Part shown: in pieces, positions 1 through 5,707 of the stretch
Position numbering within the stretch: position 1 is the first letter of the stretch
How the letters are laid out: every line of letters begins with the position of its first letter
From: Actinomycetes bacterium
GTDB lineage: Bacteria > Actinomycetota > Actinomycetes > Actinomycetales > Dermabacteraceae
Length of the DNA: 7,795 bases
NCBI GenBank assembly: GCA_023389045.1
Contig: JAEWEZ010000068.1
Span: forward strand, 1 to 7,795
Direction of reading: 5' to 3'
The notes under the pieces: generated by a model
Told to the model about the DNA's origin: nothing
The model's database searches: none
Seen by the model: the letters and a program-made list of their open reading frames with translations, nothing else
Position numbers and translations under genes: made by a program

Positions 1-1393
1 CGAGGGTGGAGACCATGAAGGGGCTGGTGCCTGCGCCCTGGGCGAACCAGGCGATCACCGAGCCGGCTGCAAGGCCCAGCAGGACGCCCACCGCACGGGA
101 GCGACGGGTGAAGATCCCGAGGGCGAAGACGGCCGCGAGCGGCACACCGAACAGGCCCATGATCGACAGGAACAGGTTCCAAGTCTCGGCCTGGTTCGAG
201 GCGACCAGGTACAGGGAGACAGCCACACCGGCAAGGCCCGAAACGATGATGATGCCGCGAGCGAGGTTCACCGAGGCGGCCTTATGCCCACGCGGAACCA
301 TGAAGCGGTCCCAGACGTCCACAGTGAGGCAGGCGGAAATCGAGTTCATCGAGGAGGACAGGGTGGACTGCGCCGCCGCGAAGATGGCGGCGAGCACCAG
401 GCCGGAGATGCCGGCCGGCAGCACATGCACCACGAAGTAGGGAACGATCGCTGAGGTGTTCACGCCCTCCGGCAGCGGCGCGCTGTGCTTGAAGTAGCTG
501 TAGAGCATGGTGCCCATGCCGTAGAACAGCGGGATCGTGATCAGGGCGAGCACACCGTTGGTGATGAGGGAGTTGCGGGTGGCTTTCTCATCGGCGGTGG
601 TCTGGTAGCGCTGCACCACGTCCTGGCTACCGGTGTACTGGTACAGGTTGTTGAAGATCTGGCCGATGAAGATGATCGGGATCGACGCGGCCGCCACCGA
701 GGTGAGGTCGAAGTTCTTGGCGGAGATGAACTTGTCGTCGGCAATCGCATCCGCCATCACGGTGCCGATGCCGCCATCGATCACGAGGAAGCCGGCCACG
801 AGGATGACCACGGCGCCGAGCAGCAGCACGATGCCCTGAATCACATCGGCCCAGATGACGCCTTCGATGCCACCCAGGAAGGTGTAGATCACGGCGAGCA
901 CGCCCACCGCACCGGCGATGAGCAGCGGGTTCATATCGGTTACGGAGGTGATCGCGAGGGTCGGCAGGTAGACGACCACGGCGATACGGCCGATGTGGAA
1001 GAGCACGAACATCAGCGAGCCGAGAACGCGGATCACGGGGTTGAAGCGCTCTTCGAGGTAGTCGTAGGCGGTGACCACGTCGAGCTTGCGGAAGAAGGGC
1101 ACGTAGAAGTACACGAGCAGCGGCACGATCGCGAAGATTGCGAGGTTACCGGCGGCGTAGGCCCAGTCATTGAGGTAGGCCTGCTCCGGGGTGGACATGT
1201 AAGTGATGGCCGAGAGCGTGGTTGCGTAGATGCTGAAGCCGGCGGCCCAGGCGGGGATGCGTCCGCCTGCGGTGAAGTAGGAGTCGGTGCTGGCGGAAGC
1301 GCGGCGGGTGAAGTAGATGCCCACGCCGAGCATGGCCAGCAGGTAAATGATGATGACGGCCCAGTTCAGTGCGCCGAGTCCGGGTGTGTCCAC
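1..1393 (-). CDS. Sodium:solute symporter (SSS/SLC5 family), SiaT-like, probable sialic acid or related sugar-acid uptake; 3' end off the window
   Basis: Secondary transporter of the cytoplasmic membrane that uses the sodium gradient to import a small solute. The frame is open for 464 codons to the left edge with no stop, so the C-terminus is missing. It is a series of hydrophobic helices. The start is GTG at 1393-1391, because AAGGAG lies 6 bases upstream and no in-frame start is nearby. Visible hallmarks are TTLSAITYMSTPEQAY (residues 58-73), EGVIWADVIQG (177-187) and a TM8 segment with QSTLSSSMNS. Compared from memory with Proteus mirabilis SiaT, and allowing one residue of offset, T59, S61, T64, R136 and N248 match its substrate ligands. 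D183 and the TM8 serines match its sodium-site residues. Q82 and F243 of SiaT are replaced by N83 and G244. Family assignment is secure; the sialic acid substrate is inference, and another sugar acid or carboxylate is possible. The gene seems to have its own promoter. Confidence 0.9.
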   Translation of the reverse strand, partial: MDTPGLGALNWAVIIIYLLAMLGVGIYFTRRASASTDSYFTAGGRIPAWAAGFSIYATTLSAITYMSTPEQAYLNDWAYAAGNLAIFAIVPLLVYFYVPFFRKLDVVTAYDYLEERFNPVIRVLGSLMFVLFHIGRIAVVVYLPTLAITSVTDMNPLLIAGAVGVLAVIYTFLGGIEGVIWADVIQGIVLLLGAVVILVAGFLVIDGGIGTVMADAIADDKFISAKNFDLTSVAAASIPIIFIGQIFNNLYQYTGSQDVVQRYQTTADEKATRNSLITNGVLALITIPLFYGMGTMLYSYFKHSAPLPEGVNTSAIVPYFVVHVLPAGISGLVLAAIFAAAQSTLSSSMNSISACLTVDVWDRFMVPRGHKAASVNLARGIIIVSGLAGVAVSLYLVASNQAETWNLFLSIMGLFGVPLAAVFALGIFTRRSRAVGVLLGLAAGSVIAWFAQGAGTSPFMVSTL

Positions 1394-1488
1394 GAATTCT
1401 CCTTCGAATGCGGCGCCGGCCCCGGCGGCGGGGTGTCGGCGGCGTTCATCGGGTGCGGCGCGAGGGTCGCCCCCGGTGGTTCACAGTC

Positions 1489-1518
1489 ACGATACACACA
1501 TCAGACGTCAGATGTCAG
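1489..1518 (-). promoter_or_regulatory. Candidate promoter of the symporter gene with three tandem heptads (possible operator)
   Basis: On the minus strand, CTGACA (1518-1513) and TATCGT (1494-1489) are separated by 18 bases and resemble the -35 and -10 of a housekeeping sigma factor (5/6 and 4/6 matches). The implied transcript start near 1482 leaves about 90 bases of leader before the GTG at 1393. The spacer and -35 coincide with three head-to-tail heptads. Read on the plus strand these are ACATCAG (1498-1504), ACGTCAG (1505-1511) and ATGTCAG (1512-1518). A repressor or activator bound there would control polymerase access. The hexamers are seen directly; promoter and operator function are inferred. 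Confidence 0.4.
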
Positions 1519-1560
1519 TCCGTTAGTCCTTGAATGAGACCGGATTGTGCCCGGGAGGGT

Positions 1561-1584
1561 CGTGGCGCCTCAAAACGGGCCACG
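1561..1584 (-). terminator. Weak candidate terminator hairpin after DUF4233
   Basis: CGTGGC-g-CC (1561-1569) and GGGCCACG (1577-1584) form an 8-bp stem with one bulged G and a 7-base loop. It lies 57 bases beyond the DUF4233 stop on the minus strand. There is no U-tract after it, so this would be the U-poor type of terminator common in actinobacteria, or chance in GC-rich DNA. It is the best hairpin I found between DUF4233 and the symporter promoter. Confidence 0.28.
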
Positions 1585-1641
1585 CCCCAAGGCCTGAGAG
1601 GGCGAATCCGCGCAGATCACCTGCGGCGATGCAGAAGCCGT

Positions 1642-2154
1642 CTAACGCCCCGTCGGCCCTCCACCCGCGGCCCCGTCGGCGCCCCGATCACCACCGCCCG
1701 AGGGACCACCAGGGGCGCTGTGTGTCCCGTCGGTCCCGTCGGCACCACGGGTCCCGTCGGCACCGCCGTGCTCAGCAAACCAGCGCGCATCGATCGCGTC
1801 TTTTTCCTTATCCAGCTGATGCCCCTTGACGATCCCGAAGACGTACAGGAGCGCGAAAGCAGCACCGACCGCCCACATCGGGGTCACCACAAAACCCGCG
1901 AGGATCAGCGGAATCTGCAGCAGCAGCCCAAGAACGTACGCCCAGGCACCGCGCCGGAGCATGCCAGCGCAGAGGATGAAGGCAACAACCAGAACCAAAC
2001 CGCCGCCCCACATGAGCGCTCGCGTCTCGGGGCTCAGCTGATGCGCGACCAGGATGGCGAAGAAGAGCACAAGCCCTTCCACGACGAGGCTGGTGGCGCT
2101 GAGGATCCGCTGCGCCCCGCCCTGACGAGGCGACGGAGTGAAAACCTCCCACAT
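1642..2154 (-). CDS. DUF4233 family four-helix membrane protein
   Basis: Small integral membrane protein of unknown function; DUF4233 genes typically sit directly downstream of folC in actinobacteria. From the ATG at 2154 it has 170 residues. Four hydrophobic segments lie at about 18-40, 48-66, 71-90 and 92-109, followed by a charged stretch (about 110-129) and a Gly/Ala/Asp-rich, probably disordered tail (130-170). The start is decided by the ribosome binding site: GGGGAGG (2168-2162) is 7 bases from this ATG but only 1 base from the alternative GTG at 2160, which would add two residues and overlap the folC stop as GTGA. With the ATG, the gap to the folC stop is 2 bases, so translational coupling is likely. 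The tail encodes GADGT repeats. Family assignment rests on topology, the N-terminal region and position. Confidence 0.85.
   Translation of the reverse strand: MWEVFTPSPRQGGAQRILSATSLVVEGLVLFFAILVAHQLSPETRALMWGGGLVLVVAFILCAGMLRRGAWAYVLGLLLQIPLILAGFVVTPMWAVGAAFALLYVFGIVKGHQLDKEKDAIDARWFAEHGGADGTRGADGTDGTHSAPGGPSGGGDRGADGAAGGGPTGR
1733..1768. repeat. Two tandem 18-bp repeats inside the DUF4233 tail
   Basis: The 14-mer GTCCCGTCGGCACC occurs at 1733-1746 and 1751-1764, giving two consecutive 18-bp units that differ only in their last bases. A shorter copy of the first 10 bases overlaps at 1724-1733. The unit is six codons, so copy-number change keeps the frame. It encodes repeats of Gly-Ala-Asp-Gly-Thr in the disordered tail. 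Confidence 0.75.
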
Positions 2155-2156
2155 GC

Positions 2157-3527
2157 TCACACCTCCCCTGCCAGGCCAAGCAGATCGCGCACCTCGGCGG
2201 CGAGCGTCACCGAACCGGCCACGACCACCCCGCCGAACTGATCGCCCTCGGCCTCCGCGAGATCCACCGCCGCCTGGATCGCATCGGGCAGGCTCGGCGC
2301 CTCCACCACCCTGTCCTCATCACCGAGCACGTCGCGGGCGAGATCCGCGAGTTCATCGGCGGGAATGGCGCGCGGGGAGCTCGAGGCGGTGATAACCATC
2401 GTGTCCATCAGCGGTTCGAGAACCGCGAGGATTTCCTCGGCGTCCTTCTCACGCAGCACACCGACGAGGCCGATCGTGCGGGTGAAACGGAAGTTCTCAC
2501 GCACAGTGCGCACCAGCACCTCAGCGCCCTGCGGGTTATGCGCGGCATCCACCAGGATCGTTGGCGCCTGACGCACCACCTCGGCGCGGCCCGGTGAGGT
2601 GACCGAGGCAAGAGCCGCACCCAGCACCTCACCGTCCAGGGCCTGCTCACCACCGCCCAGCAGGGCTTCGCAGGCGGCTACCGCCAGCAGCGCATTGTGC
2701 GCCTGATGCTCACCGAGCAGGGAGCAGAACACATCCTCGTACCGTCCGGCGATGCCCTGCAGGCTCATCATCTGCCCGCCCACGCCAGGCATCCGCGAGA
2801 GCACACCGATCTGCTCATCCTCCACGGCCATCTCACAGCCCAGTTCGGCGGCGCGTTCACGCAGTACCTCCGCGGCATCCGGGTGCGGCTGGGCCGCAAT
2901 CACGGCGATGGCATCAGGGGTGAGGATCCCGGCCTTTTCTCCGGCGATGTCCGCGATCGTGTCGCCCAGGTAGTCCTGGTGGTCCAGGCCGATGGTGGTC
3001 ACGACGCAGACATCCGGATCGACCACGCCGGTGGCATCCCAGGTGCCGCCGAGCCCGGTTTCCACCACGGCGACATCCACGGGGGCGCTCGCGAAGGCTT
3101 GGAAGGCCATGGCGGTGAGGTACTCGAAGAAGGTCAGTCGCACGCCGCCCGCATCGAGCTGCTCCTGATCCACGATCTGCGCGAAGGGCTCCACATCGCG
3201 GTAAGCCTGGATGAAGTCCTCTTCGCTGATCGGCTGACCGTCGATCGCGATCCGCTCCGCTGGGGAGTGCAGGTGGGGGCTGGTGGTGCGCCCTGTACGC
3301 AGGCCCGTTTCACGCAGGATGCGCTCCGCGATCCGTGCCGTGGTGGTTTTTCCATTCGTTCCGGCAATCCGAATGCTGCGGTACGAGTGTTGCGGATTGC
3401 CCATCAGTTCCATCACCCGACGAATCCGGGAGAGGTCCGGTGCGATCCGGTTCTCGGGGGCGCGCTCGAGCAGAGCGGCGTAGACCTCGCGCATCTCAGG
3501 GGACAGAACGGGGGCAGATCGAGGCAT
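2157..3527 (-). CDS. folC: Bifunctional folylpolyglutamate synthase / dihydrofolate synthase
   Basis: Mur-ligase-type ATP-dependent cytoplasmic enzyme. It adds glutamate to dihydropteroate (making dihydrofolate) and then further glutamates to folates, keeping them in the cell. The protein has 456 residues, normal for FolC. Motifs in order are the P-loop GTNGKTT (56-62), TSPHLHS (82-88), ETGLGG (156-161), LDHQDYLG (181-188), GEKAG (196-200) and DAAHNP (327-332) in the C-terminal Mur-ligase domain; all are intact. I chose the ATG at 3527 because AGGAG lies about 7 bases upstream and the protein then starts in a normal FolC N-terminus. The frame stays open to an ATG at 3740, but the extra 71 residues are Pro/His-rich with no FolC character. 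DUF4233 follows after 2 bases. The usual neighbours valS or ileS upstream and ndk downstream are absent. Confidence 0.96.
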   Translation of the reverse strand: MPRSAPVLSPEMREVYAALLERAPENRIAPDLSRIRRVMELMGNPQHSYRSIRIAGTNGKTTTARIAERILRETGLRTGRTTSPHLHSPAERIAIDGQPISEEDFIQAYRDVEPFAQIVDQEQLDAGGVRLTFFEYLTAMAFQAFASAPVDVAVVETGLGGTWDATGVVDPDVCVVTTIGLDHQDYLGDTIADIAGEKAGILTPDAIAVIAAQPHPDAAEVLRERAAELGCEMAVEDEQIGVLSRMPGVGGQMMSLQGIAGRYEDVFCSLLGEHQAHNALLAVAACEALLGGGEQALDGEVLGAALASVTSPGRAEVVRQAPTILVDAAHNPQGAEVLVRTVRENFRFTRTIGLVGVLREKDAEEILAVLEPLMDTMVITASSSPRAIPADELADLARDVLGDEDRVVEAPSLPDAIQAAVDLAEAEGDQFGGVVVAGSVTLAAEVRDLLGLAGEV

Positions 3528-3857
3528 CGGGAAACTCCTGGCAACCGGGCTCGGTACTCGCGGGCCTGGCGGTGGTGCGTGGTGGTGTGGGGCCGACGGT
3601 GGAACCGCCTGCTCCGTGGTTCGCAGATCGTGAAGCCGTCGGGCCGTGGGGTCGAAACCGTGCAGCTTTCCGGTCTTCGGGCAGGTGTATTCGGGCAGGT
3701 GTCGGGGCTGTTTAGAGCACCGCGGGGTTGCGTTGCTCAAGCATGCCGACAGGACGTGTTGATCGTACGGGGATCAGCGGGCGCGTTTCCTCCAAAATCA
3801 GAGTTTTCCACCGTGATTCGCCTCCCCTGGATGCGCCGCTCCCCGCTGCCTAGCGTC
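3528..3857. other. Divergent intergenic region between folC and the type VII module
   Basis: About 330 bases with no convincing gene. It should hold the folC leader and promoter (minus strand) and the promoter of the plus-strand module. For the plus strand, TAGCGT (3851-3856) fits a TAnnnT -10 element, and a start near 3863 would place a good ribosome binding site before the second leader ORF. However, no good -35 is visible (CTGGAT or TGGATG at best). The short AT-rich patch AAAATCAGAGTTTT (3794-3807) is conspicuous and could be a regulator site. GGTGG-rich runs around 3567-3590 have no clear meaning. Confidence 0.45.
3711..3740 (-). promoter_or_regulatory. Candidate folC promoter
   Basis: On the minus strand TTGAGC (3740-3735) and TCTAAA (3716-3711) lie 18 bases apart, each matching 4 of 6 bases of the sigma-70-like consensus. 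A transcript from here would carry a leader of about 175 bases before the folC ATG. The placement upstream of the chosen start supports reading 3528-3710 as untranslated leader. No experimental support; other promoters in the divergent region are possible. Confidence 0.3.
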
Positions 3858-3899
3858 ATGACCGTCACAGACAGCCACACCGGAAAGGCCAGGCCATGA
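3858..3899 (+). CDS. Putative 13-residue leader ORF a
   Basis: ATG to TGA, 13 residues beginning MTVTDS. Its stop overlaps the start of the next tiny ORF in an ATGA (3896-3899). There is no ribosome binding site in front of it, and the only -10-like element, TAGCGT at 3851-3856, would start transcription after this ATG. It may therefore be untranslated unless transcription begins further upstream. It is listed because of its coupling pattern with the next ORF. No homology recognised. Confidence 0.25.
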   Translation: MTVTDSHTGKARP

Positions 3900-3949
3900 A
3901 CAACGCACGACACATCGATTCCGTGATGCGAGGGGAGAACCTGCGATGA
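3896..3949 (+). CDS. Putative 17-residue leader ORF b, coupled to the WXG100 gene
   Basis: ATG to TGA, 17 residues beginning MNNARHIDSV. GGAAAGG (3882-3888) lies 7 bases before the ATG, a good ribosome binding site. The stop (3947-3949) overlaps the start of the WXG100 gene as ATGA (3946-3949), the typical arrangement for translational coupling. The coding sequence also contains the ribosome binding site of the WXG100 gene (AGGGGAG, 3931-3937), so ribosomes translating this leader would pass over it. It is more credible than leader ORF a. No function or homology recognised; a regulatory leader peptide is the inference. Confidence 0.4.
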   Translation: MNNARHIDSVMRGENLR

Positions 3950-4755
3950 GCACGTTTTGGGGAATGGATCCCGAGGAAGTCACCGCTTTTGCTGAAGACT
4001 GCCTGCGTGGTGTGGAGGAAATGCGCGATCTGGCAGAGCGCCTCACGCGGTTGATCATGATCGTCACCTGGAATGGTGCAGACGCCGAGGAGTTCCGCGA
4101 GAACGCTCAGCAGGTGATCAACGGACAGGTCAACGCCCAGGCTGATGATCTCGCGGCCATCGTTGAGGAACTCCGCCGAGAAGCAGAGCAGCAAGAGATG
4201 GCCTCAGGTGGAGAGGGCTCCAACACGTGGCAGGACAATCTCGCTACCGTTGCCAACGGCACGGGTACTCGTCTCAGGGTGGGTGGCCCTGCCCCCCTCC
4301 CCTTCGGCCCGATCAAGCTACCCGAGTTCGGCCCCATCGAGCCCTACCCCATCGGCGGCCCTCCCATCCAGATGGATAGAGAACAGGTCGAGGAGCTGCG
4401 GGAATTCGGTGAGAAGGCTTGGCAAGACGTGAAGACCGGCGTGACGGGGCTCGGCGTAGAGATTGGGAAGAAGACGAATGAGTTGCGCGAGGGCGTTAAG
4501 CAGTGGTGGGAGGAGTCGGCTGAACCGGTTCTTTCGGACCCCGATCTGCGGCCCTACCTCTATGACAGTGGCGCCCAGCTCGGCGCGGACATCGGGAACA
4601 CCGGCGCTGAGTTCTCTGGGAACACTGCGGGCCCACGCCTGATGGGGGCGGGCTATGACAAGCCGGTGGAAACGACGCCGGTGAGCCCCATGGGGACTAC
4701 TCCCCATGTTCCTAGCAACGAGCGGGTGTCTATGCTGGCCAGGGCCCCACGATGA
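3946..4755 (+). CDS. WXG100-domain protein with proline-rich extension, probable type VII (ESX) substrate or effector partner
   Basis: 269 residues. Residues 1-90 form a helical hairpin of WXG100 type: a first helix (about 8-38), the turn motif W42-N43-G44, then a second helix (about 46-86). There follows a linker (about 90-115), a Pro-rich stretch with repeated GPI (about 116-142), an amphipathic helical region (143-190) and a low-complexity tail with no recognised enzyme domain. The start is clear: AGGGGAG (3931-3937) sits 8 bases before the ATG, and the N-terminus FWGMDPE mirrors FLGMDPE of the lipase protein encoded two genes later. W and G fall at residues 42 and 44 in both. WXG100 proteins pair as helical bundles and leave the cell through the type VII system. 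Here it may be the partner of the lipase or an effector of its own. I see no C-terminal YxxxD/E secretion motif, so a partner might supply it. It is the first main gene of the module. Confidence 0.8.
   Translation: MSTFWGMDPEEVTAFAEDCLRGVEEMRDLAERLTRLIMIVTWNGADAEEFRENAQQVINGQVNAQADDLAAIVEELRREAEQQEMASGGEGSNTWQDNLATVANGTGTRLRVGGPAPLPFGPIKLPEFGPIEPYPIGGPPIQMDREQVEELREFGEKAWQDVKTGVTGLGVEIGKKTNELREGVKQWWEESAEPVLSDPDLRPYLYDSGAQLGADIGNTGAEFSGNTAGPRLMGAGYDKPVETTPVSPMGTTPHVPSNERVSMLARAPR
4686..4708 (+). promoter_or_regulatory. Hairpin in the 3' end of the WXG100 gene with two alternative pairings
   Basis: CATGGGGA (4689-4696) and TCCCCATG (4701-4708) form a perfect 8-bp stem with loop CTAC. The same GGGG also belongs to the palindrome CCCCATGGGG (4686-4695), since CCCCATG occurs twice (4686-4692, 4702-4708). 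The palindrome could pair intermolecularly but is too tight to fold on itself, so the 8-bp stem is the likely form. It lies about 50 bases before the stop and could affect mRNA processing or ribosome speed ahead of the hairpin in front of the next gene. Confidence 0.35.
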
Positions 4756-4774
4756 CTATCGTCAGGACGATGCC

Positions 4775-4814
4775 GCTCCTTTGTGACGGCCACCGAGGAA
4801 CACAGCAAAGGAGC
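4775..4814 (+). promoter_or_regulatory. Hairpin covering the ribosome binding site of the EspG-like gene
   Basis: GCTCCTTTG (4775-4783) is the exact reverse complement of CAAAGGAGC (4806-4814), and a G-U pair (4784 with 4805) extends the stem to 10 pairs with a 20-base loop. The right arm contains AAAGGAG, the ribosome binding site placed 6 bases before the ATG at 4820. Folded mRNA would therefore block initiation of the EspG-like gene. The stem lies 20 bases past the upstream stop codon (4753-4755), so ribosomes terminating there could disturb it. The structure is seen in the sequence; regulation is inferred. Confidence 0.5.
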
Positions 4815-4819
4815 ATGCG

Positions 4820-5707
4820 ATGACGGCAATGCAGATCTCCACGGCGAGTGCATGCGCAGCGGTTCTGGAAACGGGCCACGATCGTGGCGAGCTGAATCCG
4901 ATTTACAGGGCCCTGGAGGACCCAGCGGCCGCGCTGCCTGTGCCTGCAGTGAGCGATGCCGACCTTGAACTCCTCACCGCGCATCTCACAGCCCCCTCTG
5001 TTTTGGTGCTGGCCGTGCAGACCTCCACCGGTACGCGGCGCGTACGCGTGGGACTTCACGGCGAGCGTGCCACCGTGGAAGAAGACAACGAAAAGCCCGG
5101 CACGGAGGAGCCCTCACAGTGGCGATGGGTTCCTGTGACCGATGTGCCGCAGGTGATCGCTCAGCTCCTGCCCGCGGGTCCGCTCGCGGCACCTCCCCTG
5201 CTCACGCAGGAATCTCCCGGAGCTGCACTGCGGCTTCAGCCAGAGCACTTCGACCAGCTGCGCGCTCTGCTGGAGAAGGGCGTCGCCCCCGCCGAGGCTT
5301 TCGCGCAGTTGGAGGGTCTCGATGAGCGTTTGCGTGATGCGCTCACGGCGCAGGGCGACCGTGCGTCCCTCTCCCTCACCGTGCATCGCCGCACGAACGT
5401 CGCGGGAGATGACGACACCGATGCGCAGGCGGGGCGTACGGCTGCGGAATCGGCAAACTTCACCCGGCTATGGACGGTTGGAGAACTGGGCATGTATCGC
5501 ACCGATGCGCCGGAGGCCTCACACGTTGTGCAGGTTCTTCCGGTTGCACCGGGCGATGTGCTCGGCACGGTTCTGCCTCTGCTGGAAGAAGGGCTGTCCT
5601 TCGCCCTCGGCGTGCCCGCTCCCCCACCGGCATCCGCAGAAAGTCACGACGACACCTCGGGCAGCGCTGCCCAGGATAAGAACGAGAATGAGGTGGGTGA
5701 CCGATGA
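4820..5707 (+). CDS. EspG-like putative type VII secretion chaperone with two internal half-repeats
   Basis: 295 residues, soluble, no signal peptide or membrane segment. EspG proteins are cytosolic chaperones that bind secreted ESX substrates; their fold has two similar halves. Two related halves can be seen here. Half one has DADLELLTAHL (46-56), RVRVGLHGE (74-82), then WVPVTDVPQVIAQLLP (103-118). Half two has DERLRDALTAQ (168-178), LWTVGELGM (217-225), then VLPVAPGDVLGTVLPLL (239-255). The C-terminus (265-295) is acidic and probably disordered. Length and position between two WXG100 genes fit an EspG-type role, but the resemblance is judged by eye and the class remains tentative; an immunity or adaptor protein is the alternative. 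The ribosome binding site GGAG (4810-4813) lies in a hairpin. The stop overlaps the next start as ATGA (5704-5707), so its synthesis is coupled to that of the lipase protein. Confidence 0.5.
   Translation: MTAMQISTASACAAVLETGHDRGELNPIYRALEDPAAALPVPAVSDADLELLTAHLTAPSVLVLAVQTSTGTRRVRVGLHGERATVEEDNEKPGTEEPSQWRWVPVTDVPQVIAQLLPAGPLAAPPLLTQESPGAALRLQPEHFDQLRALLEKGVAPAEAFAQLEGLDERLRDALTAQGDRASLSLTVHRRTNVAGDDDTDAQAGRTAAESANFTRLWTVGELGMYRTDAPEASHVVQVLPVAPGDVLGTVLPLLEEGLSFALGVPAPPPASAESHDDTSGSAAQDKNENEVGDR

Noticed and set aside
485..1537. Long plus-strand open frame of 350 codons
   Set aside because: It is antisense to the symporter gene; its His/Asp/Gly/Val-rich composition is typical of a reverse-strand shadow and it runs through the symporter promoter.
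1534..2241. Plus-strand frame of 235 codons over DUF4233
   Set aside because: Pro/Arg/His-rich shadow; the minus-strand frame has four clear membrane helices and the folC-linked position.
3528..3740. N-terminal extension of FolC by 71 residues from the ATG at 3740
   Set aside because: No ribosome binding site was evident for it, the residues are low-complexity Pro/His/Arg, and the ATG at 3527 has AGGAG at good distance and gives normal FolC length.
3794..3807. AAAATCAGAGTTTT as a hairpin or operator
   Set aside because: Only four A-T pairs around a six-base loop; too weak to call a structure, and no second copy was seen.
2697..3899. Plus-strand open frame of 400 codons antisense to folC
   Set aside because: It overlaps all of the N-terminal half of folC in shadow composition with no recognisable domain. 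Only its last 13 codons coincide with leader ORF a.
4758..4771. ATCGTC-AG-GACGAT inverted repeat between the WXG100 and EspG-like genes
   Set aside because: A two-base loop cannot close as a hairpin without losing pairs; a 12-bp imperfect palindrome of this kind is common by chance.
4815..4817. Alternative ATG for the EspG-like gene
   Set aside because: It is out of frame with the 295-residue product and only one base from the end of the ribosome binding site.
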